From: Phytophthora hibernalis | Taxonomy: Eukaryota > Oomycota > Peronosporomycetes > Peronosporales > Peronosporaceae | Direction of reading: 5' to 3' | DNA length: 64,000 bases | Assembly (NCBI GenBank): GCA_012656075.1 | Contig: JAAKBF010000149.1 | Span: 1 to 64,000 of the forward strand | Shown: piece after piece, positions 56,355 through 64,000 of the stretch | Position numbering within the stretch: position 1 is the first letter of the stretch | Layout: each line of letters begins with the position of its first letter | The notes under the pieces: model-generated | Database searches by the model: none | Told to the model about the DNA's origin: nothing | What the model saw: only the letters and a program-made list of their open reading frames with translations | Translations under genes and position numbers: made by a program

Positions 56355-57531
56355 TTAGTCTGGTACAGACGAAGTCACTGTCGTGACATGGGCTAGCTCG
56401 TAATCTGGCCTGCGCGATAGCGCATCAGCCAAAGCGTTCTGCTTTCCTGGCTTATACTTATATTCAGCAAAGAAGGACAGCCGTCGGGCCATCCTCTGCG
56501 AGAGGTGAGGCGACTGGGTTGCAGTGCGCAAAGACGCATGATCAGTGAAGATCACAAATGGCTTGGAGCCGAGCAGGTGAACCCTGAACTTAACAAGAGC
56601 GTACTACATCGCAAATAGCTCCTTGTCATGAACTGGATAATTCTTCTCTGCAGCCTTGAGCTGGCGAGATTCAAACGCGATCACGCGGTCTCTCCCTCGG
56701 CGTCTGCCTGCAGCAGTGCACAGCTGATGGCAAAGTCCGACGCGTCACAGACGACACTGAATGGTTGACCAGGGTCTGGCAACGCCAAGATAGGTGCGTG
56801 AAGGAGACCCTGCTTGACTTCCTCAAAAGGCCTCTTGATGATCGGTGTCCCAGCACCATTCCGCATCCTTCTTAAGGAGATTAGACAAAGGTCGAGCCAT
56901 ATCAGCGTAGTTTGCGCTGTACTTGGGCAAGTAGTTTGCGAGACCCAACCACTTTCGCAAGTCCTTCTGGTTCTTAGGAACCGGCCAGCCCACGATGGCC
57001 TTGACCATAGCGAGATCCGCACGAAGGACTCACTTGCCGATGAAGCACCCTAAGAAGGAAATCTCTTCCGCACCAAAGACGCACTTTTCTGCGTTGGCGT
57101 GCAACTTATTAGTGCGCATGCACTCGAGCACTGCTCGAAGGTGGTCAATATGATTTTCCACGTCCGACTTTCCGTGCTCCGCACGGCTGTTGATGAAGAT
57201 GTCATCAATGTACGTTTGTGCGTACGCCCGATGTAGCCTGAAGAGTCCTTGGGGCATTACCAACCACTCCCAGAGCATACCGCTCGGGGTACTGACAGCC
57301 GTCAGCGGGACATCGCTCGTCCGCATGAGTAGCCATCGACCAAGTCGAGCGCACTGAACATCGTACATCCAACCATGTTGTTCTGCAGAACATCCTTTCG
57401 AGGGATCGGCGTTTGTGCCGGAATGGTGACTGCATTAAGCTTGCTAAAAGCATGAACGATGCGCCACTTACCATTCGGCTTCTGACGCAGAACGTCGGTG
57501 TAGAGTGTGGGGATTTACTCTCGCGCACCAT
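56355..57531 (-). pseudogene. pol: Gypsy reverse transcriptase and RNase H (right copy)
   Basis: This copy mirrors 2950-4126. The right RT ORF (57368-57030) stops at TGA just after ISFLGCFIGK, where the left copy reads Arg (CGA to TGA), so this copy has an extra nonsense change. Confidence 0.85.
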
Positions 57532-58558
57532 ACCCGCCTCGTGCTTCGAAAACGGAAGAACGCGTCAATGACGTCACACTGCTCCCGTGGTAAAGGCCAC
57601 TGCTTCGTCACACAGGACTTGGTTCCGGGAACCAGATCAATCTCACGACATACTCCTCGATCCGGAGGAGACCCGAGGGTGGGTCCTTAGAGACGACGTC
57701 TTGATATTCCTTTACCAAGGCATAATACGGATCCGATGGATTCTTCAGGATTGCCGATCCGCTACGCGCATTGAGCGCTTTCTTGTGTCTTCAAGGGCAG
57801 CTTCATCCAGAAGCGACGATGAATTCAACTCCTCATGTGGCCGTATAACTACCACTGTGGCTAGCTCGCCGGCCTTCAAGGCCTCTCCGAACTCGGTAAA
57901 CGACAGCTCGTCCAGCTCTAACAGATCGTCTAGAGCGGGCAACGCCCCGAGGCTGACGTCCTCATCGGCATCACCGGTCACACCATTGACGAGGGTGTAT
58001 AGCTGTTCGCTATTACCCCTGGTCACATTTAATGTCATGACAGACGCCTTGCGTCGCGCAGTCGACAATCGACGTCGCTGCCTTCTCCGCGCAGACGGGG
58101 TTCGCCTCGAAGAGATGAGGGCGTTGACAGTGACAGGTGTCGCCACCTCGTGTTGCCCCGTAGGAGTTTCCATGTCGAAGTCGACATGCGGTGAGGAACT
58201 GCATGATTCGCAGGCCCCACCCAGTAGACTATGTGCCACCCCACACGCATCAAGAGGCTCGCCTCCATGATGCCTCGGCTCGCGGCCGACCACGCCCTCA
58301 CTGGCATGCAACAGTCCCCACCGCAGTGGCGATCACCGTTCAACGGATTACGTGCCGCTCCACGTGCATCAGTGAGATCACACTCTTGATGCCTAGGCAG
58401 ACTGCCGACCATGCTCTCCGTGGCATGCCACGAGACGTCGTTATCGCAACGAACGACGCTCAGCGGATTACGTGCCGCTCCACCAACCGTCCTCGAGCTC
58501 GTCTCGGAATCGCTGTCTAAGACAGCCTCAGTGTCGACTAACTCCGACACTCCAATAT

Positions 58559-59356
58559 CTAGCACATTGACCGACTCGGTCCAGTGCTCGCGCCAATAGC
58601 GCTTTTGCTTCCTAGTAAAGGTGGGTTCATGACTCGCCAAAGCTCCGCCAGGGAAAAGCGCGTCGCACCCAAGGTCTTTGACATCCAATCAGTCCATGGC
58701 TCATGGTGTTCCAGCCAGGCCATGCCAAGGATGAGATCATACCTCGAATCCAGGTCCAAGACCAGACAGCGTTCGATGCAGTCGAAGTCAAGGAACTTCA
58801 CACCCAGGTCCACAGGGACCTTGGGTACTTTGGCACAGGTTCCCGTCGCAAGACGGACGGTAATTGTACCACTCACACGCGCCACTAGCGCCTCAGCATA
58901 CTGCTGACTTCCTTCCAACGTGGAGCGTGGAGCATAGTTTCCCGACGCCCCAGAGTCGATCAAGATGGTCCATGGCTTGGAAAAGCCCTTGATGGTCGCT
59001 TGAATGACTAGCAAGCCTGGCGTGCGTTCACGTTCCGTGTTAAATAGCACGGTGCTCTGTGGGGCTAAGCCCTGCCGACATCCTTCTCCTAGAGGTTCAA
59101 CAGAACTTAGTTCTACACCAGTAGGCCACCCCGCACCTACTGGGTGCCGCCGTTTCCCGCGTCGAACCAGAAGACGGGTTAGAAGCGGAGCTTCTGCTCG
59201 ATGGAGCCTGACGTTGCTTGCGTAGCGGACACCCTGCCCGTAGGTGTCGCGTGTCACTACATGTGAAACATCTACGGATGCCCATAAGCTGTTCAGCAGC
59301 AAGGAGCTCGGCCTCCTCATCTTCAGCATAGCTGAGATCCATCGGCTCGGGGCCAT
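58559..59356 (-). pseudogene. pol: Gypsy protease region (right copy)
   Basis: The 265-codon ORF includes the DSGA active site and reads further than the left copy, through DFDCIERCLVLDLDSRYDLI, typical of the end of the retropepsin-like domain. Confidence 0.78.
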
Positions 59357-59507
59357 TCGTCGGGACCGTAGATGGTGCGCTCCATCCGAAGCGGGCCGAC
59401 TTGAAATTGAACGCAGCGTTCAACGCCACGTTCACAGCCTCTTAGAAAGAGTCAGGGTGAACACGGAAGACTTCTGTTCTGGCCACGTCAGTTCGGAGAC
59501 CCTCCAT
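59097..59507 (-). pseudogene. gag: Gypsy gag remnant (right copy)
   Basis: This copy mirrors 976-1386 with the same CCHC knuckle and the same nonsense codon near 59445. Confidence 0.78.
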
Positions 59508-59516
59508 AAAGACAGT

Positions 59517-59651
59517 ATAGCATAGTAAAGCTAAGCTATCCAACCAGTGGCTGTGAAGCTATCTACTGATATCTAATCACTATCCAGTACAGAGTACTGC
59601 TTTAGGGAGAGGAAGGTGGGTACACTGTAACCTCCATGTAACCCTGTTACA
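59517..59651 (-). repeat. Truncated 5' LTR (right copy)
   Basis: It matches the 5' LTR remnant at 832-966 and has the same truncation point. Confidence 0.85.
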
Positions 59652-59965
59652 TGATCATTGATAACGCCTCTTTTGGAAAGGTAGTAGGGCTGACTGCTGG
59701 TACGTATCCTTCTACCTCAGCGACGGTTGAAAGTGCTCAGCTCTCGAATATCATTCCTCAGATTCACCCTACATCATCCTACATTGTCAGATGTGATCTG
59801 ATCAAAATTGAGTACGTCGTATCTGGCGATATTCTGAGCGCATTCGATCGGGGTGATGCTCAGGTAGGTCAGCTTATTTCATACAAACCGAGTCAGTATG
59901 CTTGGATGAACTGTCTCAATGGATCGCGTACCTCAATCACGATAAGTATCTACAACTCAGAATGA
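59652..59965 (+). pseudogene. Minor capsid (penton) protein, 3' half
   Basis: The frame continues from the target TGATC as IDNASFGKVVGLTAGTYP to the TGA at 59963-59965. It carries DAQVGQLISYKPSQYAWMNC. One copy of the five target bases is duplicated by the insertion. Without Gypsy the two halves would make one penton gene. Confidence 0.85.
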
Positions 59966-60059
59966 TCAGAAAGTCAAATTCCGCGATTCGTCAATTCGAT
60001 CATGCTACTATTGAAACCAAAAAATAGGTTGGGTAATACTACTTTTTTAAATCACAAGC

Positions 60060-60806
60060 TCATAAACTAAAAGAGCCTCCGGACTTACCCTTCTTCCTCA
60101 TAGCTCGAATCTTAGCCATATGATCCTTCGCTTCATGCGAACCCTTAGCGAATTTCTTACCCTTCGTGGCTATTCCTACTCCATAACGACGACGCACTTC
60201 ACCACGTACCGATTTGATAAGTGTTTCGTGTTCCGGCTTCGTTGTCTTACTCAGAAGAAACTTCTCTCCAGCATCAACTGCATCGGTTAGAACTCCTTTG
60301 CGTTTTGCATAGGATAGAGCATGCTTTGCTGTCTTCCTGACATCAGCAATTGATAGACGACCACCTTCTTTCTCAACATCGCTGTCAGAGTCGTATATAC
60401 TGACTCCTGTCAATGACTTAATTGCTGCTCTGGCTGGGATTGCGGCTTGAGGAGCTCTAAATGCTGTCGCAAGAGCTGGTATTGCTGCATCAAGTCCTTT
60501 GCTGAGTAATCCACTATCCTTTACAAATTTGAACGCGGAGGATAGACCAGATTTAATCTTACCCCAAATAGAGCCTCCTTGGGCGCGCTTATAACCCTTC
60601 TTAATTTCATGTCTTGTAATGTCAAGACGCACACCGCGACCTGCCTTTCGAGCTTTGATCCCCTTTTCATAAGAGGCTGGATGAAGATGGATAACAGAGC
60701 CACTACCCTTGAGTTGATCAGCTGTCAGATTTAACTTACCAGTCTTGAGAGCTTTGGTCAGCTTGGGAGGTGGTACGTCGCTTGAAGTAGATAGTTCGCG
60801 ATACAT
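60060..60806 (-). CDS. pVI-like basic capsid core protein
   Basis: The 248 residues are strongly basic. The N-terminal part (LTADQLKGSGSVIHLHP, KARKAGRGVRLDIT) fits a family found in Polintons and virophages. A GGSIWGKIKSGLSSAFKFV segment is a likely amphipathic helix like adenovirus pVI, which disrupts membranes and cements the capsid. A GG|S bond before it resembles an adenain cleavage site and the adenain-like protease gene is next door. The C-terminus is Lys-rich (KGKKFAKGSHEAKDH). The start ATG at 60806 follows GCTATATAGC. Confidence 0.75.
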   Translation of the reverse strand: MYRELSTSSDVPPPKLTKALKTGKLNLTADQLKGSGSVIHLHPASYEKGIKARKAGRGVRLDITRHEIKKGYKRAQGGSIWGKIKSGLSSAFKFVKDSGLLSKGLDAAIPALATAFRAPQAAIPARAAIKSLTGVSIYDSDSDVEKEGGRLSIADVRKTAKHALSYAKRKGVLTDAVDAGEKFLLSKTTKPEHETLIKSVRGEVRRRYGVGIATKGKKFAKGSHEAKDHMAKIRAMRKKGKSGGSFSL

Positions 60807-60811
60807 TGTTG

Positions 60812-60818
60812 CTATATA
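60812..60818 (-). promoter_or_regulatory. TATATAG start-proximal motif
   Basis: The palindromic GCTATATAGC lies five bases before the ATG at 60806. Confidence 0.45.
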
Positions 60819-60831
60819 GCAACATACATAA

Positions 60832-61212
60832 TTATGAAAGAATAGTCAAATTCAAATCTTTCATATTTTTGAAAACATTCGGCTTATGATATTGTTTCGA
60901 ATAGAGCCATAGGATACAGAATGGACCACAATAATCGCCATACGTACCTTGGTATTGCTTGGGGTTGTATCGACCTATTCCAAACTTTGTTGGGACTGCC
61001 TCACCCATTGAATCGAAGAATTCGTTATCATGAACAGCCGTCCAGTGTCCTACATCCATACCAGGTGGTCTAAGTAGAATCAGATATGAACCTTTCTTCG
61101 GGAGTGGCTTCGTTATCTCACTTGATTCAAAGATATCATCGAGATGTACCCCAATACGCTTGGCAAGTTCGATAAGATCGTGGTCGGATGTGATAGGCTT
61201 GACGAGGTCCAT
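60832..61212 (-). CDS. Adenain-like (C5) maturation cysteine protease
   Basis: The 126 residues have the triad in adenain order: His56 in GHWTAV, Asp67 in FFDSMG, the oxyanion Gln88 in YQGTYG and Cys95 in DYCGPFC. The length is short against about 200 for adenovirus, but usual for Polintons. It would cleave capsid precursors during maturation. Its start is 50 bases from the MCP start, on the opposite strand. Confidence 0.9.
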   Translation of the reverse strand: MDLVKPITSDHDLIELAKRIGVHLDDIFESSEITKPLPKKGSYLILLRPPGMDVGHWTAVHDNEFFDSMGEAVPTKFGIGRYNPKQYQGTYGDYCGPFCILWLYSKQYHKPNVFKNMKDLNLTILS

Positions 61213-61244
61213 AATAATTAATTTGGAGAAAGTATATTACATGT

Positions 61245-61251
61245 CATATAG
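61245..61251 (+). promoter_or_regulatory. CATATAG start-proximal motif
   Basis: The motif lies ten bases before the chosen MCP ATG at 61262. Confidence 0.45.
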
Positions 61252-61261
61252 AATCTCAACA

Positions 61262-62969
61262 ATGAGTGAAACGCGACTATCCGACCAGTATTTGTACCAA
61301 AGCTCTCTCAAGAGCGATCCGGAGATTATAGTCTCCTCTGGCAAGCGTGTGCCGTTTGTAATCGATCTTAACCAAGGCTCGTACCAAAATGGCGTTATTA
61401 CTACTGACGCTACGGCTCAGCTAAACGGAAGCGAGGGTTTCGCCTGCCTTCGTGATGTGTACATCATGCTACCATACGAGGTATCGATGAAGAATACGCA
61501 CGCTACAAATGTACAGTCTGCAGCCAACCGATTTTGTGTTGGTCTCAAGTGTGGCAACTTTAACGTCATCGATTCGAAGTCGCTTGAACTCAATGGTAAA
61601 ACCATTGTCTCGATGGCAGACTACAAGCTGTTCTGGAACAATATCCGCGCTCAGACCGGGTACAGCCCTCAGTATGTTGAGAAGCATGGTGGTGAATCGT
61701 TTCTATACCCGGGTGCTGCTCAATCAACCAAGTACAGTGCTACAGCTGCTACTACTGGAGATGGCTACTCCAATAACACATCAATCTCGACCACCTTCGC
61801 CGCCGGTACAGTTTCTGCTACAGCGTCGGTTGCAAATGATGGTTTTGCGAAGAGCCTTCTTTCAAACCCTCCAAATGCTGGCGCTGACTCATCTACGAGT
61901 TGGCCATCTACCAGTGCTGCTGCTGCAACAACTACCATCGCTTATCAGCTGGGACGTGGTGTTTTTGTAGCTGGATCTGGTACTGCTGGTGCTATTATGG
62001 GAACGTGGAACTATATGTTGAAAATCAAACTTGTGGATCTTCACCTGATTTTTAAGGAGATTGACTTGATGGCTAACCCACAAATTCGTCTTCGTCTCCG
62101 CGTTAATCAAGGCACTTCAGCTATCGATATTGATAACTCCCTTAGAATGACGCTAACGAGTACTACACTTTCGAGCGGAAATACCTGTCCAATAATGGTT
62201 GCTTCAGCCACCAATCCAAACCCTATGTATACTGCTCTTTCTGTTGCGGGTTCGATTGCTGTATCTTGGGGTGCTGTTGTCAATGCACTTGAACCCACTA
62301 TTGATGGAACTTACATGCCTTTCACTACGTCTCGTCTATACGTTCCATTTGTTCATTTGAGAATCCTCAGGCTATCATATCTAAACCAGTCAAGAAGGTT
62401 CGATACAACGATTGCTATGCTCAATGGTTCTACCAGCGCGCTGGTACTGGAAAACAAACGACTCAGCATAACGCTGCATTTGACCTTCAGCTATCCGCTT
62501 CTGTCAAGAATGCCAAGTATGTCATTCTCCTCCCTTTCGCCGAATAGACAGGTAATTTCGCTTCGGCTGCTGTTCAGGAATTCCAAAGCCCTTTTGACTC
62601 ACTCTCCACCCTGGTTCGAGCATTCGCAACTTCAATGTTCGCATTGGTTCGAGTCAAGTGTTTGATATTAGTCATGACTACGACTTCCATCACTTCCACA
62701 ATGAACTTGCTAAGATCTCTTCGATCAAAGGTGATCTAACCCCTGAATTGGTGAATGGTCTCCTTGACTATCAGACGTGGTCGCTAACTAACCGTGTTCA
62801 TATCGCTGACGTTAGTCGCCTGTCAGAGCGTGATATCCCTCAAGTTATTCAGGTCCAGGGCGTGAATGCCGGTTGTCAGGGTACAAACATGCTCGTTTTG
62901 GTTGTGAGTGAGCAAGAGCTGTCCTACGATCGTCTAACGGGCGAAATTTTAGATTTTACCACAGCTTAG
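61262..62969 (+). pseudogene. Double jelly-roll major capsid protein
   Basis: From the ATG 61262 the frame reads about 360 codons (VPFVIDLNQGSYQNG, then a Ser/Thr/Ala-rich loop, then RLRVNQGTSAIDIDNS). It shifts near 62355 to a frame with YNDCYAQWFYQRAG and KYVILLPFAE, meets a TAG at 62545, shifts again near 62640, and ends with 62658-62969 (QVIQVQGVNAGCQGTNMLVL). The pattern is that of Polinton/adenovirus-hexon-type trimeric capsid proteins, here about 570 codons. Both jelly rolls are represented. The breaks cannot be compared with the left arm, which lies outside the window. Confidence 0.88.
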
Positions 62970-63017
62970 AAGAGCTACTTTTGATAGTTCTGAAAGCTAA
63001 CAAAAATATTTTATCTC

Positions 63018-63320
63018 TTAGTTAAGTTCTTTGAGTAGCTTAGGACACTTCTCAATCACGAATTCACTTTTACGAAGGTAATCGATATAACCGGGATCCA
63101 TTCGACTGATCTGCTTGAGAGTCTTACCTCGATACTTTCCCCACGCCATCATATATGAGTTATCGTTATTGAGAAACTTGGAGTGAAGAAAGATCTTGAT
63201 TTCCTCACTAATATTTAGACTGGGTTGGTTGAATACCCATTGACAATAACCAGGGTCAGAAGCATATACTTCTTCGATTGGCTTGCCCTTGTATTTTCCA
63301 AAAGGTAGTTCGCTCGACAT
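63018..63320 (-). CDS. DUF3820-like duplicated small protein
   Basis: Two copies of the pattern GKYKGKPIEEVYASDPGYCQW and GKYRGKTLKQISRMDPGYID lie in tandem. Such FGKxxGK...DPxYxxW modules (DUF3820-like) occur in phage and large-virus proteins, often linked to nucleases; function unknown. The start is the ATG 63318-63320 behind TATATAGATC, giving 100 residues; a longer reading from 63347 includes the promoter-like motif. Confidence 0.75.
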   Translation of the reverse strand: MSSELPFGKYKGKPIEEVYASDPGYCQWVFNQPSLNISEEIKIFLHSKFLNNDNSYMMAWGKYRGKTLKQISRMDPGYIDYLRKSEFVIEKCPKLLKELN

Positions 63321-63337
63321 GTTATCAGTTGGTGGAT

Positions 63338-63344
63338 CTATATA
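63338..63344 (-). promoter_or_regulatory. TATATAG start-proximal motif
   Basis: The motif lies 17 bases before the ATG at 63320. Confidence 0.4.
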
Positions 63345-63389
63345 CATACCCCTTATTTTTGAGAAAAATTAATTAATTAAGTAGCTTGC

Positions 63390-63542
63390 TTACCATTTAC
63401 TATAGTCTGGACCCCACCAACCAAGATCTTGCGGATATGGCATTGTCTTTATCCACTTCGAATGTTTTTCTTTATTACAGTGCTTTGCAAAGTTCCATCT
63501 CTCCATCGATGATCCGCACAAGCAAGTGATTCTTTCATTCAT
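63390..63542 (-). CDS. Small zinc-finger-like protein (50 codons)
   Basis: The ATG at 63540-63542 opens a 50-codon frame ending at TAA 63390-63392. It contains CLCG, then HC and H spaced as in ITCLCGSS ... FAKHCNKEKH, followed by a Trp/Tyr-rich end (GWWGPDYSKW). A C2H2- or C3H-like zinc site is plausible, as in short putative Zn-finger ORFs of Polinton-like viruses. It lacks the TATATAG motif just upstream. Confidence 0.5.
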   Translation of the reverse strand: MNERITCLCGSSMERWNFAKHCNKEKHSKWIKTMPYPQDLGWWGPDYSKW

Positions 63543-64000
63543 CGGAGCTGAAATTATTTTTTCATCATATCTTCACTGACTTCTGGTGAGGAAATTTCAG
63601 TGAGGAAATTTCGATAATGTGTGCATACCACAACGCTCTTGCGATGGCTTTGCCTTACACTTTAATCCACTATCCAAAATGTAATTGCACATTCCTATTA
63701 CTTGTAGTAATTATTATATACTTAATATTTGTTTATCAGGATCAACTCGTTTTAGCCTTTGAACTCTCTATCGCAATCTATCGGTCCCGAAACTACCCTA
63801 AGATACAGAGGATGCGCCCTCTCGCTTTTAGCTGGTCGAGAGGGGCGTCGATGAAACCAACAGCTGTTAGATCTCAGTCGTCGAGCGGCTCTGAAACTAT
63901 TAATACCTCAAGATTCAAAAGACGTCTCTATCGCTCGAGAGGTTGCGTCGTCGAAATAGCACCTGGTCCGAAAGAAGGTTCCAGGATTGTTCTCGCTGGT
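63543..64000. other. Outer non-coding edge of right Polinton and flank
   Basis: No gene is seen. The direct doublet GTGAGGAAATTTC occurs near 63580 and 63600, then AT-rich sequence to 63735, then a more GC-rich part. The last 65 bases (63936-64000) resemble 23364-23430, upstream of the left CRN, so the Polinton probably ends before 63.9 kb. The exact terminus was not found. Confidence 0.5.

Larger units (their letters stand above)
52786..59651 (-). mobile_element. Gypsy (chromovirus-type) LTR retrotransposon, right copy
   Basis: This is the mirror copy of 832-7685, flanked by TGATC (52781-52785 and 59652-59656). Its 3' LTR is at 52786-53170 and its truncated 5' LTR at 59517-59651. It sits in the same penton codon as the left copy, so it was duplicated with the arm and not inserted twice. 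Confidence 0.95.
39956..60484. repeat. Right arm of giant inverted repeat (Polinton copy 2)
   Basis: This arm is the reverse complement of 1-22862. The matched part ends at 60484 only because the left arm runs out of the window; the Polinton itself continues to about 63.5 kb. It holds one copy of the 587 bp unit that occurs five times on the left. Confidence 0.95.

Noticed and set aside
40540..63760. Polinton terminal inverted repeats, comparing 40571-40615 with the complement of 63700-63745
   Set aside because: Both contain TTGATC ... TGATAAA ... AAGTA-like words, but the match is patchy and both regions are AT-rich. I cannot place element ends or a 6 bp target duplication.

Overview
The window looks like nuclear DNA of a plant-pathogenic oomycete, most likely Phytophthora or a close relative. 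The evidence is: two Crinkler (CRN) effector genes with LFLAK and HVLVVVP motifs, a MULE carrying an Ulp1 (C48) protease, a chromodomain Gypsy element, short GT-AG introns in host genes, and a Maverick/Polinton DNA virus-like transposon. No rRNA, tRNA or CRISPR was seen.

Layout. Two nearly identical arms in inverted orientation (1-22862 and 39956-60484) flank a 17 kb unique centre. Each arm is one Polinton. Reading outward from the centre the genes are: a small basic protein, protein-primed DNA polymerase B, retroviral-type integrase with chromodomain, several uncharacterised late genes, a large late protein, a predicted N-myristoylated protein, a DUF5754-like protein, a fibre with an S74 chaperone, a packaging ATPase, and the minor capsid (penton) gene. 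A 6.9 kb Gypsy element cuts the penton gene at the same base in both arms. The right arm continues outward, in single copy within this window, with the second half of penton, a pVI-like basic protein, an adenain-like protease, the double jelly-roll major capsid protein, a DUF3820-like protein and a small zinc-finger ORF. The matching outer part of the left arm lies beyond position 1.

Centre. From left to right: a CRN N-terminal half on the minus strand; a pogo-like element (23476-30291) with a MULE (24361-30174) nested in it; a protein-kinase tail; an Argonaute fragment; a PIF/Harbinger element (31317-34866) with TAA target duplication; three host genes (RWDD2-like, the U3 snoRNP subunit UTP13, a globin-like gene); and a second CRN N-terminal half on the plus strand.

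History inferred from the sequence: the Polinton was present, Gypsy landed in its penton gene (LTRs now several percent apart), then the whole block was duplicated in inverted orientation (arms differ mainly by small indels), then a 587 bp segment expanded to five copies in the left arm only. The inner breakpoints of the inverted repeat fall on the first codon of the CRN HVLVVVP motif on both sides, the known shuffling point of CRN genes.

Caution: many ORFs are broken by one-base shifts, often in homopolymers. The same kind of break occurs in UTP13, normally an essential gene, so part of the apparent decay may be consensus error in the assembly.
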